Shown piece by piece: positions 1 through 5,020 of a stretch of 5,021 bases of DNA. Position 1 is the first letter of the stretch. The number at the start of each line of letters is the position of its first letter. This DNA comes from Betaproteobacteria bacterium HGW-Betaproteobacteria-2 (GTDB lineage: Bacteria > Pseudomonadota > Gammaproteobacteria > Burkholderiales > Methylophilaceae), in the NCBI GenBank assembly GCA_002842255.1, contig PHCM01000137.1, forward strand, positions 1-5,021, read 5' to 3'. A program made the translations under genes and the position numbers. A model generated the notes under the pieces. The model did no database searches. It saw nothing but the letters and a program-made list of their open reading frames with translations, and was not told where the DNA came from.

Positions 1-37
1 AGATTTCAATGCGCATGGTTGGTTGGTTGCTGGTCAT
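1..37 (-). CDS. Possible start of a leftward gene (partial)
   Basis: An ATG at 37 on the minus strand opens a frame reading MTSNQPTMRIEI up to the window edge, with a second in-frame ATG at 16 (MRIEI). It would be the next gene after the solute-binding protein gene, about 130 bp downstream on the same strand. No clear Shine-Dalgarno sequence precedes either ATG, and 12 codons are too few to identify a family. It is kept only as a possible gene start; it may equally be non-coding. Confidence 0.22.
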   Translation of the reverse strand, partial: MTSNQPTMRIEI

Positions 38-64
38 CTGCCTGGAGCCACCCCAGCAAAACCT

Positions 65-100
65 TTAGCCACAGAGTTCACAGAGGGCACAGAGAAAACC
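65..100. repeat. CACAGAG 9-bp-period intergenic repeat
   Basis: The heptamer CACAGAG occurs three times at an exact 9-bp spacing (70-76, 79-85, 88-94), preceded by TTAGC and followed by AAAACC. It lies 67 bp or more past the stop of the solute-binding protein gene. The same kind of phrase (TTAGCCACAGAG followed by more CACAGAG units and AAAA) is, from memory, a recurrent intergenic string in many proteobacterial genomes, with no settled function that I know of. No terminator hairpin is visible elsewhere in 1-166. Confidence 0.6.
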
Positions 101-166
101 CGCAATCTCACTTTGGCTCTGTTTAATGCCATTGGAATGTTGGTGTTCAGTTTCATGGTTGCTGTT

Positions 167-1609
167 TCACCGCTTCTTTTCGACTGTTTTCTTCACGGTC
201 GCCAGCCCGTCCCAGCTACCATCGGCCTTGACCTGATAATCACTTATATTTTTGCGCATGGCGACGAACTGCCCTTCATACCAGAGCGGCACATAAGGCA
301 GCATGGCATGCACACGCTCGCTGACCGCGCGCCAATCGCCCTGCGCTACCAACTGGTCGGTCACGGCGTCCTGAAAGCGGCCGCGATTGGCGCCCCTTGG
401 CGGCACGGATTCGCTATGGAACGCCAGACGGTAGATCTCCGGTGTGCGGATGCCGACCCAGGTCAGCCCGTAGAGCTGAAATTTACCATGCTTTACATCG
501 TCGAAGAACGTGCCCCAATCGAGGCTGAGGGTTTCCAGGGCTATGCCCGCCTCGCGCAACTGCGCCTGCAGCACAGTCGCCAGCCGTACGCGCTGGGCAT
601 CGGTGGAGGTTTTATAGGTCAACTTCAGCGGTAGCTCGACGCCGGCCTGCTGCAACAACTCGCGCGCCAGTATTGGGTCGTAGGCATAGCCCGGCAGCGC
701 ATCATGCCCAACCCAGTGCTCGGGCGGCAGGATCGAACCCGCTTCGCGGCTACCGCCGACCAGCACCTCGCGCAGCAGCGCCTGGCGGTCGATGGCATGA
801 GCAATGGCGCGGCGCACTTCAGGCTTGGCCAGCTGTGCATCCTGCAGGTTGAAACCGAGATAGGAAAAGTTGGAGCCTTTTACTTCGTCGACGCGGATTT
901 CCGGCTGCTGTTTCAGGTAGCGCACCAGCTCCGGCAGCAGGTCACCCTGTAGCAGATCCACCTCGCCGCGCAACAGCTTCAATACGCGCACGGTCGGATC
1001 TTTTACCTCCTGCAGCGTGAAGCGCTGGCCGTCCGCCAGTCTTTCCAGTTGCAGCACGCCCTGCCACACCAGGAAACGCAAAGGACCGTTGCCGACCGGC
1101 TGCCGGCTGAAATCATGGCCTGCCTCCACCTTTTCGGCAGGCAGAATGCCGATGATGAGGCGCGAGGGGAAAATGTCGTCCGGCGTATGCAGCTGAAAAT
1201 CGACCGTGTTCTCATCCACAATCTGGATGCTCCGGATATTGGCGAATTCCGCCGTGTGCGGCGAATCCTTCAGTGCCAGCAGCGAACCGTAAGTCGCCGC
1301 TACATCAGCAGCATCCAGCGTGCTGCCGTCATGAAACGGGCTGCGTTGCGGCAGCAAGGTAAAGCGGTAATGTGTAGCGCCCAGCAACTGCCAATCGGCC
1401 AGCGCCGGTTGCGGCCGGAAGTGTTCGTCGAAATCGACCAGCGGCCGATAGATCAGGTGATTGATGCGTTCAGAAGCAGCATCGGAAGCATAACGCGGGT
1501 CGAGATTGATCGGCGCCTGCGCCAGCGCCATGCGAATATCGTCATGCGACTGCTGGCCGCCACAGGCGGTCAGCAAGGTACATAACATCAGAAATACGAA
1601 TCTGCGCAA
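167..1609 (-). CDS. ABC transporter solute-binding lipoprotein, family 5 (peptide-type)
   Basis: This 480-residue protein fits the extracellular solute-binding protein family 5 (SBP_bac_5), whose members capture peptides, nickel or other solutes in the periplasm for an ABC importer. A TTG start at 1609 gives MRRFVFLMLCTLLTAC, a full lipoprotein signal with lipobox L13-T-A-C16; Cys16 would be lipidated. The ATG at 1588 would lose the two arginines, and the frame running up to 1912 overlaps rlmD and lacks any signal. Family-like stretches are INLDPRYASDA (about 34-44), the Y-L-G-F-N region near 250, the P-E-V-R-R-A-I-A-H-A-I-D-R run near 263-275, ILPPEHWVG and, near the end, LPYVPLWYEG. The gene follows rlmD after 56 bp on the same strand, so co-transcription is likely. 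No permease or ATPase gene is in view, so the substrate cannot be told; peptide binding is only the family default. The family call is firm, the start moderately so. Confidence 0.88.
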   Translation of the reverse strand: MRRFVFLMLCTLLTACGGQQSHDDIRMALAQAPINLDPRYASDAASERINHLIYRPLVDFDEHFRPQPALADWQLLGATHYRFTLLPQRSPFHDGSTLDAADVAATYGSLLALKDSPHTAEFANIRSIQIVDENTVDFQLHTPDDIFPSRLIIGILPAEKVEAGHDFSRQPVGNGPLRFLVWQGVLQLERLADGQRFTLQEVKDPTVRVLKLLRGEVDLLQGDLLPELVRYLKQQPEIRVDEVKGSNFSYLGFNLQDAQLAKPEVRRAIAHAIDRQALLREVLVGGSREAGSILPPEHWVGHDALPGYAYDPILARELLQQAGVELPLKLTYKTSTDAQRVRLATVLQAQLREAGIALETLSLDWGTFFDDVKHGKFQLYGLTWVGIRTPEIYRLAFHSESVPPRGANRGRFQDAVTDQLVAQGDWRAVSERVHAMLPYVPLWYEGQFVAMRKNISDYQVKADGSWDGLATVKKTVEKKR

Positions 1610-1665
1610 ATGTATCCCGAACTCAAGATTAATCGGCGTACTGTATCCAGCACGCACCCGAAAAA

Positions 1666-3006
1666 CTACTCCACCAGCTCGAACAGCGCAATCGATTCCA
1701 CGTGCGTCGTATGCGGGAACATGTTGATGACGCCGCTGGCCGCCAGACGGTAACCCTTGAACGAAACCAGAATGCCGGCATCGCGTGCCAGCGTTGCCGG
1801 GTTGCAGGACACATAGACGATGCGGCGCGGACGTGGCCCGTCCTGGTCTTCCGCTTCCGGCAGTGACTTGATCAATTCCAGCGCACCATCGCGCGGCGGG
1901 TCGATCAGCCATTTGTCGAAGTGCCCCAGTTCTGCGAGGTTCTCCGGCGTCATCAGGAACAAGTCAGCCTCGCTGAATTCGGTGTTGCCCTGCAGCTTGT
2001 TGAGCTGTGCGCTTTCCACCGCACGCGCCACCAGTGCCGCCGAACCCTCAAAGCCAAACACTTGCGCACCGCTGCGCGCGATCGGCAGCGTGAAGTTACC
2101 GAGGCCGCAGAAGAAATCGGCGATGCGCTCACCCGCCTGCGGTTGCAGCAACTGCATGGCACGGCGAATCATGACCTGGTTGATATGCGGGTTGACCTGT
2201 GTGAACTCGGTCGGCTTGAACGGGAATTCCAGATCGAACTCCGGCAAGTGGTATTTCAATGCCGGGCAATCCAGCGGGTAAAACGGCTGCACGGTGTCCG
2301 GGCCTTTGCTCTGCGTCCACAACTGCACCTGGTGCAGGTCGGCGAATTCGCGCAGCAAGGGTTCATCCTGCGGCTGCAGCGGCTCCAGTATGCGCAGCAG
2401 CAGCACGGTCACCTCCTCGCCCACGGCCACCTCGATCTGCGGCAGGCGGTCGCGGATACTCAGTTGTTCGATCAGATCCTGCAAGGGCACGATCAGCGCG
2501 GACACATGCGGCGGCAGAACCGCGCAAGACTGCATGTCGGCGACATAGCTACTGGCCTTTTCATTAAAGCCCACCAGCACGCCGCCCTTTTTCGGCACGT
2601 AACGCGCACGCAACCTGGCCTTGTGACGGTAACCCCAGGCCGGGCCGTGAATGGCCGGCAGCACGCGCTCAGGTTTGACCCTGCCAATGTGCCAGAGATC
2701 AGCCTCCAGCATGCGCTGCTTGGCAGCGACCTGCGCGCCGACCTCCATATGCTGCAAGGCACAGCCGCCGCACACGCCGAAATGCGGGCACTTGGGTGTC
2801 ACGCGTGCGTTGGAAGGCTGCAACACCTCGACCACATCAGCGAACTCATAACTGGGTTTGCGCTTGCGAGATTGATAAGTAACGGTTTCGCCCGGCAATG
2901 CACCATCGATGAAGATGACCTTGCCATCGACATGAGTAACGCCACGGGCTTCCTGATCCAGGGATTCGATTACAACAGCGGGATGATTTTGCTCTTGATT
3001 TTGCAT
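1666..3006 (-). CDS. rlmD: 23S rRNA (uracil-1939-C5)-methyltransferase RlmD
   Basis: RlmD (RumA) uses S-adenosylmethionine to make 5-methyluridine at position 1939 of 23S rRNA, in the cytoplasm. The 446 residues match the family length (433 in E. coli). The N-terminus (about 8-62) fits a TRAM RNA-binding domain. Cysteines C73, C79 and C82 (C-x5-C-x2-C) plus C161 match the four ligands of the 4Fe-4S cluster. FTQVN (268-272) is the SAM-site segment, [15 protein letters not shown] (296-310) the Rossmann motif I, and DPPRDGA (369-375) the motif IV loop. C401 in [10 protein letters not shown] is the expected catalytic nucleophile and E437 in HTTHVES the expected general base, so nothing essential is missing. 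The start is the only good ATG before the TRAM domain. No Shine-Dalgarno sequence precedes it, and a -10-like TAAAAT lies just 7 bp upstream, suggesting a leaderless or near-leaderless message. The solute-binding lipoprotein gene follows 56 bp downstream. The related enzymes RlmC and TrmA are less likely given the length and motif set. Confidence 0.95.
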   Translation of the reverse strand: MQNQEQNHPAVVIESLDQEARGVTHVDGKVIFIDGALPGETVTYQSRKRKPSYEFADVVEVLQPSNARVTPKCPHFGVCGGCALQHMEVGAQVAAKQRMLEADLWHIGRVKPERVLPAIHGPAWGYRHKARLRARYVPKKGGVLVGFNEKASSYVADMQSCAVLPPHVSALIVPLQDLIEQLSIRDRLPQIEVAVGEEVTVLLLRILEPLQPQDEPLLREFADLHQVQLWTQSKGPDTVQPFYPLDCPALKYHLPEFDLEFPFKPTEFTQVNPHINQVMIRRAMQLLQPQAGERIADFFCGLGNFTLPIARSGAQVFGFEGSAALVARAVESAQLNKLQGNTEFSEADLFLMTPENLAELGHFDKWLIDPPRDGALELIKSLPEAEDQDGPRPRRIVYVSCNPATLARDAGILVSFKGYRLAASGVINMFPHTTHVESIALFELVE

Positions 3007-3013
3007 GGGGGCG

Positions 3014-3043
3014 ATTTTACAGGATATGCGGTACGGATGGCAT
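3014..3043 (-). promoter_or_regulatory. Candidate rlmD promoter (near-leaderless)
   Basis: On the minus strand, TAAAAT (3019-3014) matches five of six bases of the sigma-70 -10 consensus. ATGCCA (3043-3038), 18 bp upstream, matches four of six of the -35. Transcription would begin about at the rlmD ATG (3006), which agrees with the absence of a Shine-Dalgarno sequence there. Read by eye only. Confidence 0.35.
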
Positions 3044-3082
3044 GGCTGTCCGTGGAACGGGAATGAAGTTTACGCAGGCGAC

Positions 3083-3111
3083 TTGTGAAATACTGGCAAG
3101 CAATCAACAAT
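3083..3111 (+). promoter_or_regulatory. Candidate promoter of the 73-residue zinc-finger-like gene
   Basis: TTGTGA (3083-3088) and AACAAT (3106-3111) are separated by exactly 17 bp and each matches four of six consensus bases. The expected start near 3118 would give a leader of about 29 bases before the ATG at 3147, long enough to carry the AAGG/GAGA ribosome-binding stretch at 3131-3140. It lies back to back with the rlmD promoter candidate. Confidence 0.33.
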
Positions 3112-3146
3112 ACATATATCAACAAGCGCCAAGGCAGAGATTCAAT

Positions 3147-3368
3147 ATGAAAAAACTCTTTTACATAGACTACCCACAAGAATCTTACGAAGGCCAGATG
3201 CACAGGTACCGCTGCGCCTTTTGCAAAGTTGAAACCACGACCATCAACGGCAATCTTGAAGGGCACCTGCCGAGCTGCGAATACCGCATCAAGATGGAAA
3301 AACAAGGCTATGACTGCGAAGGGTCATGCGCCGAACCGGCATCGCACGATACCGATGATTTTGATTGA
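3147..3368 (+). CDS. Small C2HC zinc-finger-like protein, function unknown
   Basis: A 73-residue, probably cytoplasmic protein beginning MKKLFYIDYP. It contains C23-x2-C26, then H40 and C44 (GHLPSCEYR), giving C-x2-C-x13-H-x3-C, a spacing that suits a single zinc-binding finger. Two more cysteines follow at C57 and C61 (CEGSC), and the tail is acidic (HDTDDFD). There is no signal peptide or membrane segment. The ATG at 3147 is chosen because a purine-rich stretch with AAGG and GAGA sits 6-13 bases upstream. The longer in-frame start at 3042 would run through the promoter region, and its extra 35 residues look non-coding. The gene is divergent from rlmD and followed by 389 bp without a gene. 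I do not recognise a named family. Metal binding is inferred from cysteine and histidine spacing only; nucleic-acid binding is possible but not shown. Confidence 0.72.
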   Translation: MKKLFYIDYPQESYEGQMHRYRCAFCKVETTTINGNLEGHLPSCEYRIKMEKQGYDCEGSCAEPASHDTDDFD

Positions 3369-3501
3369 GGATGATCGCTCACTGCAAACAAGAATGTAGG
3401 GCATAAATCGTGGCCTGTCCCTGATTATTCTGATTATTAGGTTAAAGATTGGCCATATTCGTCATTCACCGGTATGTGGAGAACGGCACATATGATGAAA
3501 A

Positions 3502-3560
3502 TTGGGGAGCGTTAAGGTTTGAGGATGATGGGAATTTTGGGGAGGTTTGAAGGGGTGATG
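3502..3560 (+). repeat. Imperfect G-rich direct repeat
   Basis: TTGGGGAG is followed by GTTTGA and then TGATG twice: at 3502-3530 (with a 7-base insertion after TTGGGGAG) and at 3537-3560. The G tracts all lie on the plus strand. The second copy ends five bases before the REP-like palindrome. It may be a decayed local duplication. Confidence 0.5.
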
Positions 3561-3564
3561 TCCA

Positions 3565-3597
3565 CGTGGGCAACCAGTTGCCCACCCTACCCGGCTG
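3565..3597 (-). repeat. REP-like palindrome, copy 1
   Basis: Read on the minus strand this is CAGCCGG, then GTAG (3590-3587), then a perfect 8-bp stem GTGGGCAA / TTGCCCAC (3585-3578 with 3573-3566) around a 4-base loop. A conserved GTAG 5' of a palindrome is the layout of REP sequences handled by RAYT (TnpA-REP) transposases; assigning it to that class is inference. It matches 29 of 33 positions with copy 2 at 4585-4617, which lies in the opposite orientation. There is no T-run after the stem, so it is a poor terminator. Confidence 0.75.
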
Positions 3598-3624
3598 GAT
3601 TAGATCCGTATGCAGAAAGCTAGC

Positions 3625-3659
3625 CAAAATAAAAACCGCTTAAAGCGGTTTTTATTTTG
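3625..3659. terminator. Bidirectional intrinsic terminator
   Basis: A perfect 16-bp stem (3625-3640 with 3644-3659) closes on a TAA loop. The GC core ACCGCT/AGCGGT is flanked by A-rich and T-rich arms, so either strand gives a hairpin followed by a U-rich tract. On the minus strand it lies 98 bp past the stop of the zinc-ribbon membrane gene and probably ends that operon. On the plus strand it could stop read-through from the 73-residue gene, 256 bp upstream. Confidence 0.88.
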
Positions 3660-3729
3660 CCAGATACGCATTACATTTGAATGATCAGCACCCAATGAAG
3701 CGTGCCTTCCGTATTTCTCAATGTGTAGC

Positions 3730-3755
3730 AAATATCATTACTAAATATCATTACT
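3730..3755. repeat. Perfect 13-bp tandem duplication
   Basis: AAATATCATTACT occurs twice without a gap (3730-3742 and 3743-3755), two bases beyond the stop codon of the leftward zinc-ribbon gene. It looks like a slippage duplication in the 3' untranslated region; two units are too few to call a regulatory array. Confidence 0.8.
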
Positions 3756-3757
3756 GA

Positions 3758-4201
3758 CTATTGGTCATATTCAATCTGTTTAGCTCGTTCTACATAGTCT
3801 TGGTAAGCGGGAATAGCTGTAGCGGCTAATATACCAATCCCACCTATTACGCCAACCAAAAGAACTCCCCAAAATGACCATTTTTTTTGAACCCTGTTGA
3901 AGTGTTCAACGCTCTCCCATTTTTTATTTTTCCAAGCCCATTCGCGTCCTTTGAACCCCAAGATAATGGCCATAATGAAGCCTAAGTAAGGAACAATAGC
4001 TAGAAGTCCCCACCAAGTCCGGTTGCCTATAGCCCATATCCAATTAAAAAGGAATGCACCCCAAGACCAGCCTTTAATGCCATCAGGGATCGGTTCAACG
4101 TGACTATTTATGTTGAGTCCCTGGGGTGCGCCGCACTGAGGGCAGGAAGGTGCTGTCTCGTGAATTTCTCTCCCGCAACCCCGACAAAAAACCATAGCCA
4201 T
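3758..4201 (-). CDS. Zinc-ribbon membrane protein with pilin-like C-terminal helix
   Basis: A 147-residue protein. The N-terminus has C6-x2-C9 and C20-x2-C23 (MVFCRGCG, SCPQCGAP), a typical small zinc ribbon that would face the cytoplasm. A Trp-rich segment follows (GWSWGAFLFNWIWAIGNRTWWG, about 44-65), resembling DUF2628-style membrane proteins, then hydrophobic stretches near 64-82 and 108-131. Residues 121-142 (GIGILAATAIPAYQDYV and RA) closely match the N-terminal helix of type IV pilins. The prepilin cleavage motif (G/FTLIE) and any globular pilin domain are absent, so it is not a pilin. The ATG at 4201 is favoured because AAGGGG lies six bases upstream; the ATG at 4195 would be too far away. 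It starts 43 bp after the 93-residue membrane gene, likely in one operon, and a strong terminator lies 98 bp downstream. Low GC sets it apart from rlmD. The function is unknown; a membrane-anchored sensor or scaffold is only a guess. Confidence 0.85.
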   Translation of the reverse strand: MAMVFCRGCGREIHETAPSCPQCGAPQGLNINSHVEPIPDGIKGWSWGAFLFNWIWAIGNRTWWGLLAIVPYLGFIMAIILGFKGREWAWKNKKWESVEHFNRVQKKWSFWGVLLVGVIGGIGILAATAIPAYQDYVERAKQIEYDQ

Positions 4202-4244
4202 ATTCTTCCCCTTTATTATTTTATTGCCTTAAATATCTAATCCG

Positions 4245-4526
4245 TTATGAGAATAATGCTGCCAGCCCACGTCCAAGCCCATAAATAATACCCATTAATA
4301 ACCAACCGCCTATTATTAGATAAAGCACTATCAGCAGACTTTTAACGCCGTCTGCTTTATAAAACCCCCACATTTGAGGAAACCTAATTAATAAGTAACT
4401 AATGGTGTAAAGCATGCCGCCAATTACAATGCTGATTATGGCTGGTTGGCTCGTAATTCCGAGACCAAAAGAGGTGATGAATGCAGTAATGGAAATTAGT
4501 TTACCGATCGGCTCTAATGGATGCAT
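4245..4526 (-). CDS. Small multi-pass membrane protein, function unknown
   Basis: A 93-residue, very hydrophobic protein with about three predicted membrane segments (roughly 8-25, 28-48 and 62-86). A short loop containing FPQMWGFYKADGVKS joins the second and third. There is no cleavable signal and no motif I can tie to a family. The ATG at 4526 is the only start that keeps the first segment, but no Shine-Dalgarno sequence is evident before it, so the start is less sure than the frame. It is the first gene of a leftward pair, 43 bp ahead of the zinc-ribbon membrane gene; an extended -10-like TGCTAGTAT lies about 30 bp upstream. GC content is low (about 39% over 4261-4440). The pairing suggests the two proteins may act together in the inner membrane, which is inference from position alone. 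Confidence 0.72.
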   Translation of the reverse strand: MHPLEPIGKLISITAFITSFGLGITSQPAIISIVIGGMLYTISYLLIRFPQMWGFYKADGVKSLLIVLYLIIGGWLLMGIIYGLGRGLAALFS

Positions 4527-4555
4527 GGCATATGATTTTGTTTAGTTAGTGGTTA

Positions 4556-4564
4556 ATACTAGCA
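4556..4564 (-). promoter_or_regulatory. Candidate extended -10 for the membrane-protein pair
   Basis: On the minus strand TGCTAGTAT has the TG-N-TAnnnT shape of an extended -10 element and lies 29 bp upstream of the ATG at 4526. No good -35 is seen at the usual distance, which extended -10 promoters can tolerate. Read by eye. Confidence 0.3.
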
Positions 4565-4584
4565 GAAATTTATCTGTATCTGCT

Positions 4585-4617
4585 CAGCCAGGTAGGGTGG
4601 GCAATTCATTGCCCACG
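4585..4617 (+). repeat. REP-like palindrome, copy 2
   Basis: On the plus strand: CAGCCAG, then GTAG (4592-4595), then the stem GTGGGCAA (4597-4604) and TTGCCCAC (4609-4616) around a TTCA loop. The stem and GTAG are identical to copy 1 at 3565-3597; the loops differ (TTCA against CTGG), as expected if the stem is selected and the loop is not. It lies 25 bp beyond the exonuclease stop codon, between that gene and the membrane-protein operon. Confidence 0.75.
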
Positions 4618-4642
4618 CGAACAGCAAAATCCCCAAAACACC

Positions 4643-5020
4643 CTAGCCCCAAGCCGCCAGAAACTCCTGCCAATGCGGCAAGCCATATCCCTGTAACGTA
4701 TCCCTGACCAGTTGCACCTCCTCATCGTAACGCTGCTTAGTCAATAATCCACGCATGAGTTGAAAGCGTAAAAAAACCAGATAAGTATTCGCAACATCGG
4801 TCTCACAATAATCGCGAATCGCACCGATCTCGCCGTTCTTGTAGGCATCCCACACCTTGCTGCCATCCATGCCCAGCTTGCCGGGGAAGCCGCACAGTTG
4901 GGCCATCTGGTCCAGTGGCGCATTGGCGCGGCCGCTGTACATCGCCAGCACATCCATCAAGTCCAGATGCCGCATGTGGTAGCGGCTGATGTAGTTGTTC
5001 CATTTGAAATCGCGGTCGTC
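4643..5020 (-). CDS. PolB-type DEDDy 3'-5' exonuclease (C-terminal part)
   Basis: The visible 125 C-terminal residues fit the predicted 3'-5' exonuclease family related to the DNA polymerase B proofreading domain (DNA_pol_B_exo2 type), which removes nucleotides from DNA 3' ends using two metal ions. Seen here, counting from the window edge: WNNYISRYHMRHLDLMDVL (8-26), the SGRANAPLDQMAQLCGFPGK stretch and the ExoIII motif Y71-C-E-T-D75 in IRDYCETDVANTYLVFLRF; the Y-x3-D pattern marks the DEDDy subclass. ExoI, ExoII and the start lie beyond the right edge. The frame is open to the edge and the GC-rich codon use matches rlmD. It could form an ancestral neighbour pair with rlmD, now separated by the repeat-bounded low-GC module and the 73-residue gene. 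In vivo substrates of this family are not well known to me. Confidence 0.87.
   Translation of the reverse strand, partial: DDRDFKWNNYISRYHMRHLDLMDVLAMYSGRANAPLDQMAQLCGFPGKLGMDGSKVWDAYKNGEIGAIRDYCETDVANTYLVFLRFQLMRGLLTKQRYDEEVQLVRDTLQGYGLPHWQEFLAAWG

Larger units (their letters stand above)
3369..3757. other. Gene-free spacer rich in repeats
   Basis: No open frame here has a credible start, ribosome-binding site or protein-like composition. From left to right it holds a 9-bp-period pair of TGATTATT (3422-3429, 3431-3438), an imperfect G-rich direct repeat (3502-3560), a REP-like palindrome (3565-3597), a bidirectional terminator hairpin (3625-3659) and a 13-bp tandem duplication (3730-3755). 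The stretch 3439-3500 shows nothing that I can name. Confidence 0.7.
3565..4617. other. Low-GC module between inverted REP-like copies
   Basis: Two REP-like elements in opposite orientation, with their GTAG ends facing inward, enclose about 1 kb. Inside are the bidirectional terminator, the tandem duplication and the two small membrane-protein genes. Sampled composition inside is about 39% G+C (71 of 180 bases at 4261-4440) against 68% in rlmD (81 of 120 at 2341-2460). The flanking genes are chromosomal housekeeping types. The module may be an acquired cassette; no transposase, integrase or target-site duplication is visible, so mobility is not established. Confidence 0.4.

Noticed and set aside
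34..156. A 40-codon minus-strand frame just after the solute-binding gene stop, ending in an ATGA overlap with the possible next start
   Set aside because: Most of its latter half is translated CACAGAG repeat (FSVPSVNSVAKG), a peptide typical of spurious calls; no ribosome-binding site is seen.
23..634. Plus-strand frame of about 200 codons opposite the solute-binding gene
   Set aside because: Antisense to a well-supported coding frame, no family-like motif and no convincing start signal.
1610..1912. Upstream extension of the solute-binding frame to an ATG at 1912
   Set aside because: The extra 101 residues overlap the 3' end of rlmD in another frame and look non-protein-like; the lipoprotein signal marks the true start near 1609.
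1921..3066. A 381-codon plus-strand frame opposite rlmD
   Set aside because: It is the antisense shadow of a GC-rich gene whose own frame has every RlmD motif; its translation is rich in His, Gln and Arg, as antisense frames often are.
3042..3146. Longer N-terminus for the 73-residue protein
   Set aside because: Lies over the promoter candidate, has no ribosome-binding site, and the ATG at 3147 has a better one.
2970..3305. Minus-strand frame spanning the rlmD start and the 73-residue gene
   Set aside because: It covers two better-supported genes and their shared promoter region and has no recognisable content.
3504..3555. G-quadruplex from the G tracts on the plus strand
   Set aside because: Only three runs of three or more Gs are close together; the fourth is more than 20 bases away, so the canonical pattern fails.
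3565..3585. REP-like palindrome as an intrinsic terminator
   Set aside because: The stem is not followed by a T-run on either strand, and a far better terminator lies 40 bp away.
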